The notes under the pieces are model-generated. The model made no database searches and was not told where the DNA came from. It was given only the letters and a program-made list of their open reading frames with translations. Position numbers and translations under genes: made by a program. A stretch of DNA of 50,361 nucleotides from Folioceros fuciformis (lineage: Eukaryota; Anthocerotophyta; Anthocerotopsida; Anthocerotales). The stretch is taken from NCBI GenBank assembly GCA_049999805.1, contig JBNGIO010005967.1, positions 1-50,361 of the forward strand, given 5' to 3'. Of this stretch, positions 22,265-32,634 are shown piece by piece; the stretch's first letter is position 1, and the number at the start of each line of letters is the position of its first letter.

Positions 22265-23126
22265 TCACGTTGCGCGTTTCTTAGCTCTGAACTTAGCTAT
22301 GTTACTGTTGACCCTTGCCGAGACTCTTTTGCGGAATCCGGGATATGGCTCGTAGCCGAAGAGCGACTGCAAGATCTGCCAACAGAATGCAATTTGGACC
22401 ACAGGCTTCGAGAACACAATTTTGAAAGCCTGCCATGACGGACTAAGTGAATACATGCAGAGCCTACCTCAAGGAGCACGAAGAATGGCGCCATGAGAAA
22501 AGCCTGGGCGAGGTTGTCCAACAGAGCAGGTGCACGGCCCTGTGAGGACGACACAGAAGCTAGACTCAACTATTGAAGAAAGCCGTGCAGCAGCCATTGT
22601 TGGACATGGAAGCTTCAGCTGCATACCTCAAATACTCCGTGACCCAGAAATTGGGATCCCCAGCACACCAGTTGGGACACCAGGACCACCTGCAACAACA
22701 CATCCCAAGTGTGAGAAAGAGAACAGGGATATGGAGGGGCAGGGGAACGCGAGCCACTTTGAATGAAACCGAAATTACCTTCCAGCCCAGATGAAAGCCC
22801 AAAATTTGGGCAATTGCATTGCTCGATACCCAGCAGAGCATGCACACGGCAGCAGCGATGGAGCCTGCCTTCTTATCCAGAGCCACATAGTAGAGAGCAT
22901 AGACGGCAGCCACAACAAAGCTCCAATTGAGCACCATGAATTGCTGGCCAGGGAAGGAGGCAGGTGGGAATGGCAGGGGAGCAAGGGCCTGGGTGAAGGC
23001 CAGCAAGACGAGGGAGGTGAGGAAGATCGGCCACACAAACAGCACGTGAATCAGCACGTTGATGCGATTGGTGTGGTAAGCCCCGTAGAAGGCGAATTGT
23101 GTCTCGAGATCTAACAGGCCCGCCAT
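22265..23126 (-). CDS. DUF962/Mpo1-like endoplasmic reticulum membrane protein
   Basis: Four exons: 23126-22779, 22689-22627, 22539-22468 and 22375-22265, in frame, 197 residues. The start MAGLLDLETQFAFYGAYHTN leads into NRINVLIHVLFVWP, then several hydrophobic spans (about residues 25-50, 65-85, 88-112 and 140-165). The conserved blocks are FLGHGVFE, GRAPALLDNLAQAFLMAPFF and LFGYEPYPGF. His18, His27 and His133 are at the places conserved in the family. Yeast Mpo1 is an Fe(II)-dependent dioxygenase in the alpha-oxidation of phytosphingosine; extending this to the plant protein is inference. The last 25 residues are basic and lysine/arginine-rich. The gene is divergent from the OCP3-like gene, with 238 bp between starts. 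The frame is open upstream to at least 23366, but I chose the ATG that begins the conserved domain. Confidence 0.88.
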
Positions 23127-23304
23127 CACGCTAGCTCGCTTTCCTGCTGAATCTGAGCGGCAGGCCCGGACCAAGAAAGCTTTGGGGGTCAGAGGCTTGG
23201 AACCCACCAGCTGCGAAGACTTACTTGTGGGCGAATTCTTCACAGTTGGGCAGGCGGGGTTCCGGGGTTTTAACAACCCACTGGCGGCAATAGCAGGGTA
23301 GGCT

Positions 23305-23363
23305 GCTGTCGCACGCTGGTTCAGCTGTGCTGTCGCACGCTGGTTCAGCTGTGCTGTCGCAAT
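23305..23363. repeat. 24-bp direct repeats in a divergent promoter
   Basis: 'gctgtcgcacgctggttcag' + 'ctgt' begins at 23305 and 23329, with a partial third copy at 23353, each 24 bp apart. It lies immediately before the OCP3-like start codon and between two divergent genes. Confidence 0.85.
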
Positions 23364-23364
23364 C

Positions 23365-24942
23365 ATGGCGGTGCGAGGTGGATGCGGCGGGCAACCCCCG
23401 TGTGTTGCGTCCGAGTTGATGCAGAGGTTGAGCCTGAAGAGCCCAGCAGAGAGGCTTGCTCTGCCGGCTTGCTTTGCTGGCGTGGGGATGTGCCGGGCGG
23501 CTGCAGCGCAGCAGGGCAGGTCCATAGGCGGGGCTGGGAGGGATAAAGGGGCCATCTCTCCAGGGCTCACGGCCGGGAAGAAGCAAGGGTTTGCAGCCGG
23601 CAAGGGGAAGGTTGTCCTGTGTTTCTGTTGGGCTTTGGTATTGGGTGCAGTTGGGTTGGGGCGGGGTGGGTTGGTGATGTGTGTCGTTGGGTTGGTTGTT
23701 CATTTCCGAGGGCCTTCCGTTGTGCTCTCCAGCCCAGGAAGATATCGGAGGAGGAGAATGCAGCTGCCGAGGCTGCTCTGGAGGCTCTTTTTCAGCAGCT
23801 GGAGAAGGACTTGGAGGACGATGTCGACATCGATGCGGATGCGGATGAGGAGCTCACTCCTGAAGAGCTGGAGGAGTTGGAGAGAGAGCTGGGAGAAGCG
23901 CTCTCTGATATCACGGACCTTGATGATAGGTTGGACTTCGATGTGGTGCCCCGGGACCAAGGTGGCAATGGGAAGGGGGGTAAGAGGAAGAGAAGTGGGG
24001 TAGCGTCTGCGACGTTATCCGATCAGGCTGCTGCAGGGGACGAGGGTCGTGGTCAACCAACTGTGGGCAGAGTTGCAAAGGCAAAAGAAGAGAGTAGTGA
24101 GGAGGAGGATGAGAATGAGACTGGTAGTGGTGACGAGGACGACATTGCAGCCATGTTACAGGAAGCCCAGGAACCAAGGGTGGTGAATCTTGAGAGGTGG
24201 CAATTGAAGAAGCTTGCTGCAGCTGTCGAGCTTGGGAGAAGACATGTGAATGTACGTTATGTTATCATCTGGATGGCGTCATTCTAGAATGTTTCTCACA
24301 TTCACGATGTCTTGTACTAGGAGGCGTTGCATCCTAGTACGTTCTTAACTCTGGAAGCATGTGTTCCATCTCCAGGTAAAGGCTCTGGCGGGGGACACTG
24401 GACTGGACAGGATGGACGTTCTGGCGTTTCTAAAAAATCCAAGTCCTGAGCTCCTGGCAGAGCTAGCCATGGAGCCGGAGGAGGGTGTGGAAGAGGAGAG
24501 CTCGAGAGAAAGGAGGAATCCAGGGAATAACCTTCCTTCGGTACCATCGAGGAGCAAGTCGAATCCTACAACCGCTCAGCGAAGGAAAGCAACAAAACCT
24601 GCTGCTCAGCTTCCTTATTTTACAACTCCCCGGGACTGGTGCAACAACAAGAGGTTACGTAAGGAGCAGATCGCAACTTTTGAGCGTGTTTACCAGCGCT
24701 CAAAGCACCCAAGTGTGAGCATCTAGTTCCATTCGGAGTGCCGTCTTGTTTTTCGTCGGTGGGTTGGTCCTCGTCTTCTGCCGCCCTAAACTCATGTGTG
24801 AACTCTGCAGAATGCGATGATAGACAACATGGTGCAGCTCACTCATGTTCCCCGCAGGAAAATCATTCAATGGTTTGACATGCGGAGAGCTCAAGGGGAG
24901 AAAGACGTAGACAGTTTTGAACCCGTTCCTGAGGAAGTCTAG
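23365..24942 (+). CDS. OCP3: OCP3-like homeodomain protein
   Basis: Four exons: 23365-23610, about 23742-24251, 24376-24714 and 24811-24942, about 408 residues. Exon 1 encodes a Ser/Arg/Ala-rich, acid-poor leader that looks like a plastid transit peptide. Exon 2 carries acidic coiled-coil stretches (LFQQLEKDLEDD, LTPEELEELERELGEALSD) and a basic KGGKRKR. The C-terminus is a divergent homeodomain, about residues 345-402: RLRKEQIATFERVYQRSKHP, then RRKIIQWFDMRRAQGE, with WFDMRR in place of the usual WFQNRR. These features match plant OVEREXPRESSOR OF CATIONIC PEROXIDASE 3, which in Arabidopsis affects defence and drought responses. The exon 1/exon 2 junction is uncertain: the acceptor after 'gaag' at 23741 keeps frame, but donor 23619 with acceptor before 23738 would too. 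Confidence 0.85.
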
Positions 24943-25408
24943 CAGTAGATTGCGATACTCTGCGAAGTTGTTCCATTCCATCTTCGTAAGCTTTTGGAAT
25001 GGATCCGACGATGAGTGCATTTGCTGAACGGGCATTGTATTGATAGGTCATCGAGATTATTTGCTGGGTAGAGAATCATCTGCGTGCGTTAGAAGCGAGG
25101 ATGTCCACTATCGAGTACAACAACCGGCAACGATAATCCATTTAGAAACACACTGCCAAAAGTATGGGTTCACGTGTATGTATATATTCACAAGGTCCAC
25201 GAGGCGACTACCTGCTAGCAACCTCGAAAGAGGTGAAAGAGCTTCTCACGCCCCCTGCCAGCTTGCCGACAGGCGCAGTTCTGGCACAAGCAGTACAAAG
25301 CTTCAGCTCTTTCCTTTGAAGGGAGGAACCTAAAATAAACTATTCAAGAAGTGACCAGACAGAGGGCGGTGGATGCTAAGTGATATAAAAAGCCCATTGT
25401 CTCATCCC
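24943..25408. other. convergent intergenic region
   Basis: Lies between the 3' ends of the OCP3-like gene and the MPB2C-like gene. No exon seen. Confidence 0.45.
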
Positions 25409-28029
25409 TTAGGCAGCTGCCGGCCAAAGAACACCCAAGGTTGCGTCCTGAGTACCGGCTTCAAAGGAGAACGAAGGCTGTGTCAAGAAAGCTTGCAACT
25501 GCATGCGAAGCTCTGCCACAAGCGCAAATGCTTCGTCGCTGGGGGTTTCCCTTGCGGCAATGATAGCTGCCAGATACTGTTTGCGAGCAACTTCCATCTT
25601 CTCATACTCTTGTCTCAGGACGGCAGGCCTGTCACTATGTGCAGTGGCCGAGGTGGCTCCGGACGTGGAGGCGGAACCATATTGATCGCGAGTTTGGCCC
25701 AGATCCTACACCCACACAATGGAGTTGTCAACAATCAAGATTCCCTTCACAAGCGTCAGATAACCAATTCCCCCCCGTCCAACATTCGGTGAATTGGTTC
25801 ACCTGTTCAGAGGAAGAAGCATCAGATGAGGACACTGCCAACGACTGAGTGTCCGAACGCTCCTCACTCGTGGCGTGGTCTGCCAAACCAAGTGACTCCA
25901 GTGATTCATGTTGGTAGACGGCTTCAAGCTGGAAGCGTAAGGCGGCGACCTGGCACCGAAGTGCATTCAGTTCTTCCTCACGCTTTGCTGCCTGGTCATT
26001 TTGCGAGTGGTGTTTGGCCTCCAGTCGCGCAAGCAGGCGCTGCATCTCAGCTACCTGGTCCTGCGGTACATGAAGAGAAGCCACACACAGGGACGCCATG
26101 GGATGTGAGAAACCGCACGTAGCCGATTTGCATCATGACCAGAGCCGTAATCTTCGGAGCTAGTGTGACGACCGACAACAATTGCCTTCGGAAAAAGGAT
26201 ATGAACGGAAAACACACAGACACGGTGTGTACACAAATCATATGGAACACAAACGTAAAATACAGCACGCTGCGCACAAGAAATACCAAGAAACAAACGA
26301 ACAAATATGGGAACGGACAGCAAATTACCTGCTTATTTGCAAGATGAGACTGAGCAGACTGGGCAACCCGGTCTTTCTCCCACAACTCCTGCTGTAACCC
26401 GTCAATTGTGGACTGTAGCCTGTTCAAATCAGCTTGAGTGGCAGCATCCTGCATTGCTTGCTGTGCTTGATGCTGAGCTTGCTGAGCAAATTGAAGGAGA
26501 TTATCTTTCTCCAACAGCTGCCTTCTCAAATCATCTATCTGGCTCTGCAGAAAAAATACTTCCGACCTATCTCCAAAATCGCCAGGGAACTGGTAAGAAT
26601 TCCCGTAGCTTGTTTGTGTTTCTTCCAATCCATCACCCTCCACGCGACGAAGAATATTCTCGCTCTCTTCCCACCTTGGGCTGCCATCTTTGGGATCTAC
26701 ATGCTTGCTGATGAGAGAAGCACGCCTTAGGGGATAAGGCCTTTTGATTTTCGTGGGGCTTTCTACAGCCTGCTGCACAGTAAATCCACTTCAGTAAGCT
26801 AGTTATGTACCCAACTGGATATCTTAATTATGTTCAAGACTGTATCTATGAGTGCAAGGCATCAGAACGACGTTGAAGAAGCCGACATTCGGGGCAACCA
26901 CAGTTGTGACTAACCTTCCGAGGTTGTGGATCTCGAGATGGTGCCGGAGTGTATACTAACGATGCACGATGCAAGAATGAGCTGCGGCCACCTTGTTGGT
27001 CCTGCATTTTCAAATAGGTCATGGCATTGGACCCTAGAAACTCACTAGCAACAGAGACTCTAAACAAAACTATTTCGATAAGCCTGGAGAAACAGGCAAC
27101 CTATCATGACGGAAAGATTACGACAGAAATGAGGCACACAAGTCATACTGTACTTGAAAATCAGGCATTGGCACATCGCATCGGCAGACAAGATACTACA
27201 CAAGCCTACAGGGGTACGACTTTTCTGAACTGTCACCAACCATGAAGGTTTCCATCAAAGGGATCATCTCCACAAGGTTCTGATACAGCGTCTGGTCTAC
27301 GACGCCACTTCCACGACCCCTGACTGCTGCCATTGTAGGGGTCTCTTCCTGTTCTTCCCTCTCCTCGTCAGGTTCTAACGAATCAGTGTCCTCCACCACA
27401 CTATCCACAGTCTCGCCCACGCTGGATGCGCCTCCAGAAAAGGGCTCTGCTGACAGCGCTTGGACCTGTAATCTGTCAGAAGCTGCGGTTATGTATCCCG
27501 AGGCCCGGTTGTTCCCGCTTTGCTCAGGGGGAGGGCCGTTTGAAGGGTGGAATTTCTTCAGAACGTCTGCAAACCTACTTCTGAAAGGTGAAGATCCTAC
27601 AGAAGCACTCGGAGAACGCATTCGCTCTGGGGACTTGGTGACAGAGGAATGCATGGCAGAAGATTGTTGAAAATTCCCATGATCTCGTTCCGGACTGGAG
27701 TTTGTAGTCCTGGGAGAAACAGAGCCATCAGGCGTGTTTCTCCATCTGGAGAAATCGTGCGGCAATAAGTCTTCACGTATCCGCGGTCTCATATACTGGT
27801 AGTCCAAGTTCTCCCTGCCACCAAATTCTCCAGAGCTAACCAACTGCGCCTGATCTTTCCGAGCAAGCGTTCCCTGCGAGGTGAGGCCATTGGGAAACCC
27901 TCCCTCTGACGCATTCCTCAGCCAGCAGTAATAATCTTGGCTTTCCGTGCCTTTCAAATTTGATGGCACCGGGCCCAAAAGAATGGTATGATTGGTCGTA
28001 GCGTGAAATGGTTTCCTCACTGCTGCCAT
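25409..28029 (-). CDS. MPB2C-like coiled-coil, microtubule-associated protein
   Basis: Five exons: 28029-27241, 27001-26915, 26772-26329, 26060-25803 and 25705-25409, in frame, about 624 residues. The N-terminal 240 residues are Ser/Pro-rich and probably disordered. The recognisable core spans the exon 1/2 junction: DQTLYQNLVEMIPLMETFM, then SSFLHRASLVYTPAPSRD. This resembles the plant MPB2C family, which binds microtubules and was found through viral movement protein and KNOTTED1 binding. A long coiled coil follows (FFLQSQIDDLRRQLLEKDNL and on through exon 4, rich in Gln, Glu and Leu). The C-terminal helix reads EYEKMEVARKQYLAAIIAAR and EAFALVAELRMQLQAFL. Arabidopsis MPB2C is about half this length; the extra length is in the N-terminal disordered region. 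The family call rests on the core and C-terminal motifs. Confidence 0.72.
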
Positions 28030-30184
28030 ACAGCAAAACACAAGCTCGTATATCTCTGTATGTCGTTAGCAGCTACTCCATGATATCAGATCACGCACCC
28101 CTGCCTGTTGCCCGGCTGCAACAGATTGTCCAGCAGATCCTCGCGGCTTTATCCTCGAAATTCCCTCAAACACTCCCAGATCGGCGGAGAAGACACGAGG
28201 ACCACCACCCGGAGCGACGACAGCAGTGATAGCTCGAATTTCTGCTCCTGAACCAAATCGCCGCTCACAGCAAACGTCCAACAAAACACAAATTCGGATC
28301 TCACAGATGAGCCTCGAAAGGACGCTGTACCACACAAACAACTGCAGGTGTCCCAAACCAATCTAAACAGCATTCATTGCTTGTAGCGGCTACTCTCCAA
28401 CTCCATCCATCCTAGGAGAGCCGTCCCGCGACGGCCATCGTGGTGCACTGCCCCCACTCCAACCAAAAACAGCAGCGGAGCAGGGAATGCTGCTTCTCAA
28501 AGGCGGATCGCAGGAAAGAAGAAGAGAGATGGGAGAGGGGAGCAAAGAACGCAGCGACAGTGGGGCGCGCCGCGGGGTGAAAACTGTTGCAGCAGCCAGT
28601 GCCGGCCCCGCGATGTGGAGGCCACGGAGACTCCGACTCCGGCAATTATGAGACCCGCACTCGTCCCTTGCACGCGCCCACGGGGTCACAAGCAGTCCGA
28701 GCTGGTCTCAAACCAAAGAGAGAGAGGTGTTCACACCACTGGAGTAGCACACCTGGAGCTCACTCCAAACAAACTGGCAATGCAGGACGACCGTCTACAC
28801 CACAAAAAACCACGACCTCCACCCGCTTCAGCCCTGGCATGCGATCCCGGATCCCTCCCAGTCCTCCTTCAACAGTGCTTGCCTTCAGCCCTTCCCTCCG
28901 CCAGTCTATACCACAAGATAATAAAAAAAGCAGGCCTGCGTGCAAGGCTAGACAGAGGCGCGGAAAGAGCGGGACATTCCTCCCTCACTGCACATGCACC
29001 CGCCTCTGGCCCCTGGGAAGCGAGAGACGGAATGGAATGCACGATTTGCGGACTCCCGAATTGGCAAACGAGCCCCCTCAATTCCAGCGCTCCAAGATTC
29101 CACAACTCCAACCGGCTACAAAACACTTGTCACCACTCACACACCGTCCTCCTTCACAGTCGAATCCAGGCTGTTGCGCCTGCCTTCCTCCCCCACTCCA
29201 ACTGCTCCGCCTGGAACGCAAATCAAGCGCAATTCGATCGAGGAGCCTCCAGCCGCAGCACACGCAGAATGGCGTACCGTAAGCGCTCGAAAAACCCACG
29301 ATTCACGAGCCAGAGCAGACAATGGAGGAGGAGTCGATCGTGACGACGTCCTAGGAAGCTTGCAAATAAAGAGCGAGCAAGGCGGCGGAGGGAGAGATGC
29401 GAAGAAGCTCCTCCTTTCTTTGAGCGCACCGCACAGGAGCGGAGCCTCCGGGCGGGGGGCGGGGGCGGGGCCGGGAGGGGAGGTTCGGCAGCAGGCTCGG
29501 AACCGAAGCCGCAAGTACCCAGTCCCCAGTAACGGCCCTTTTTACCCCTTACCAACGGTCATAACAGGCGTTCAGCTGGTAGGCTCGAGCCGGGGCTGGA
29601 GGCTCGGCCGGCTCGCCATGAGGCTCGGATATACGATTCCACGTACATGACTGGCGGGCCACCCACGTCTCGCCCTCTTCGTATGGCCCACATTCGCGTA
29701 CGTCGCGCGCTCTCATTCCAACAATTCACGACTCATGGTCATTCGTCCCTTCACAGTTGCCCGTTGCCGCTCGCCTTTCAAGATAATATTAAGCCGGTCT
29801 CAAATTCCACAATTTCTCAAATCCCACAATGTCCATTTCCCGACGTTCCAACCACCCACCAAATGCTTGACAAAGAATATACCCCGATTAATCTAATGCT
29901 TAACCTAATCCAACCCTAATTTTCACAACACATTGACACAGCTTGGACTGGATCAAATCAGGAAGTGAGACTTGCTTCTTGGAAGAGGGTTGAGTTGATG
30001 GGGTTTTGATGCCATGGGATGATTTGTGGTACAAGGCCCTTCTAGGGCCTTTGAATCATAAATCCTAAGAGAAGAAGTTGTTGAAAACTTACATTATTTT
30101 GATAATACAACAACAACAACAACAAAAAAGAAAAAGAAAATCAAGTACATAATGCTTTCATAAACATATTGAAAGCTTTCTAAC
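28030..30184. other. intergenic: GC-rich then AT-rich, no supported gene
   Basis: About 28400-29650 is GC-rich, and long frames stay open on both strands (up to about 240 residues) with Arg/Pro/Ser-rich, low-complexity translations and no domain. I read this as promoter or leader sequence with few stop codons, not as a gene. After 29700 the sequence turns AT-rich, with a 'caacaacaacaacaac' run near 30110. Confidence 0.45.
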
Positions 30185-31816
30185 ATGGACCTCAAAGACT
30201 TTACAGGTACATATCTTTCTCTTGAAGATTAAGATGAACTCATGAGCTTACACAAATTTTTAATTATTGGATAAAGATATTATTTGTAAAATAATTTACA
30301 GCTCCTGGTAAACCAAAAGCAAACTACAAACTTGGAGAGCGAAGAGTATCAATCCCTGAGTAAATATTTCTCTTGAAATGTTTTATAGAATGATTTTATT
30401 TATCTGTTATATTCTGCTTTATAATTTATAATGGTGAAAGTAATTTGCTATGTTCATGATTCAGTTACAATTCTTATGACCATGGTTGATGCAACCAGCT
30501 ACATGAAAGATGACAACAAAGCCCATCTTTCAAGCACATTCATGGATCTTTCTGATGTTTATCGAAGAAAAAGAGAAGTAAACTCTCAAGAATGATAGTT
30601 GTATGTGATCCATGACTTCAAAACCTAAAGATTTCTAATCCATGCATGTTCCATGTTCTATGTTCTATGTAGAAGGGAGAAAAATCAATGTTAATGTCTG
30701 CCCAAGAAGCTAGAGAACTAAGCCTAAGACTTAGAAAGGAACGTTTTTCTGTAAGTAAGAGATGTCTAATTTGTTATGATTATTTAAAAAAAAACTTTTG
30801 AAAAAAAAAAAGAAGAAGAAAAAACGCATTCATACTTACAACATAGATTTTTGAATAGGCTGCAAGAGAGGAGGATGACCAGTTCTTCAAGAGTTTGGAA
30901 GACCAAGACACTGACGATGCTAAAGAAGATAGAGTTCTAGACCAAATCCGACAATCAAGCCCTCAATTACGTTTGTTGCAAGATAAATTGAAAACAACGG
31001 AGCTTTTTAAGCAACGGCACAACGACGTATTTTCTTATCCAATATCTTAAGTAAGATGCTAGATAATCGTGTTTTACTTATGCGAGTGGCAACGAATGAT
31101 CTTGCATATGATATGCACCAAAGGTGGTATGAATTGCCAGCTCGAGGAGATTAGATTACTGGAGCTAAACAATGCGACTCGGAATGCAAGTCTTCACAAA
31201 CATGCAGAAGCAAGCATCCTGGGCGTTAAGAGCAACTTGTTTCTAGTTAAGGGCGAGACGTCTCAAGTTGTTGCGTTAATTTTGAACTTTGTGGTAATGT
31301 TTGATTACTGTTTTTGGGTATTGTTTTGTTGGGTTGATTTTTCGTGTTGTTTCGCAGAGGAGGAACTCATGGGAGGAACCTCGAAGAGCGAGTAGTGCGA
31401 TGGGGTTCAGGCCGAGTGAGATGATATCGTTTAGACCGAGCGAGGCTAATCGAAATGCATCAAGCTCTTCGACATCTTCTAGAATAGGTTCGAGTTCTCG
31501 ACCGAGAGCAGCCAGTGCGGAGCCACGGAGTACATTATATACCAGACGCCCCACGCCATGGGCAGATGTTAGCTTAATGAATGACAATGACGATGCAGAA
31601 GATGGCAACACATCCTCCAAGAGAAATAGTGGTTCCCCTGAACCTATTGCAATAGATAGACAGACGGAAATCACAAAAGATTTGTCTCATAAAGTTAGCT
31701 TTGAGCAAGAGGCAGAGGAGGATAGCCTGCGTTTTATTGATCTTAACAGACGCCGTAATACCACCATTCAGAAGCTTACTGCTCGTAAATCTATATTAGC
31801 ACATCCTCGAGATTGA
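30185..31816 (+). CDS. unrecognised coiled-coil protein gene; possibly broken
   Basis: I do not recognise the family. Exons that join in frame are 30185-30206, 30302-30359, 30499-30577, 30673-30750 and 30859 to about 31026. They read MDLKDFTAPGKPKANYK..., STFMDLSDVYRRKRE, ARELSLRLRKERFSAAREED and SPQLRLLQDKLKTTELFKQR. The same frame is open again at 31063-31266 (LEEIRLLELNNATRNASLHK) and splices to 31358-31816, a Ser/Arg-rich tail (RRNSWEEPRRASSAMGFRPS) ending AHPRD. Between 31027 and 31062 that frame has two stops, while the next frame is open across the same stretch and gives plausible protein. So the gene is either a recent pseudogene, hit by two small indels in the assembly, or spliced in a way I cannot see. 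Charged coiled coil in the middle and a disordered tail suggest a structural protein; a flagellar role in motile sperm is only a guess. Confidence 0.5.
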
Positions 31817-32634
31817 TTTTGGTTCTACTAACTTGGATTATAGGAAGATAGATTAGAGAATTTTTCTTTTTCTTTTTCATTTGGTACCAATGGTGTATCA
31901 ATGCACCAATTCTGATTGTCTTACTACATGAATTTAAAATATTTGATCAAAGAAAGCTAAATAATTTCTTGAACTTCCATTCAATTTTCCGTCATGTCTT
32001 CACATAGTAAAAACTGACTTTACTGCTGACACCACACCAGTTTCGATTTATAAATGTGTCAAAATTGGGTTTACAGTTGGCTCGACCGGTTGAAGTAGAG
32101 AAGCATGCTTCCTCATTTTCGTTTCCTTATTTCCCCCGTCTGTCAACTTTGGCTTTTCCAACTGGGCCTTTTGCCTTCCAGATGAGAGTTCCGGGATCCA
32201 GGTGGTGTAGACGTGGGAACAGCTTTCATCCAGTCAAGAGCCCTCATTATAGGTGACGGCAAGCCTCTGCCCTGTAATATCATTTGACGACACTATCAAC
32301 AACAGCAAAGTCCATGGAAGGAAGACTCATTTTTTAATCCTTCGAGCTCCTATTTACTGGTTGAATGTCCTCTCTAGGGACTCCCGGGTGCAAAGGAGTG
32401 AGAAAGGTCCGACCACGAGAGGAACATCGGGAACCGGGAAGGAAACCAGCCAGGGAGCGGGTTTCCAGCTTTGGTTTTTACAGATAGACAATCTAAAGCG
32501 AAACCAAAGTTTTCTTCAGGCATCAGGTCTCGACCCACCATCTAAGTGCCCCGCTGACACAGGGCAACGTCTTGTCGAATTGCCGTGCAGCAATGGATGA
32601 AAGACTGTAGACTTGCGAGGTTCTCATCTCTAGG
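31817..32634. other. convergent intergenic region
   Basis: No supported gene between the unknown gene and the second GAUT gene; likely 3' untranslated sequence of both. Confidence 0.45.

Noticed and set aside
28587-29343. Two overlapping plus-strand frames of about 230-240 codons
   Set aside because: Low-complexity Arg/Pro/Ser translations in a GC-rich block, with equally long frames on the other strand and no recognisable domain.
31027-31062. A normal intron joining 31026 to 31063 in the unknown gene
   Set aside because: It would be only 36 nt, well below the usual minimum for plant introns, although GT and AG are present.
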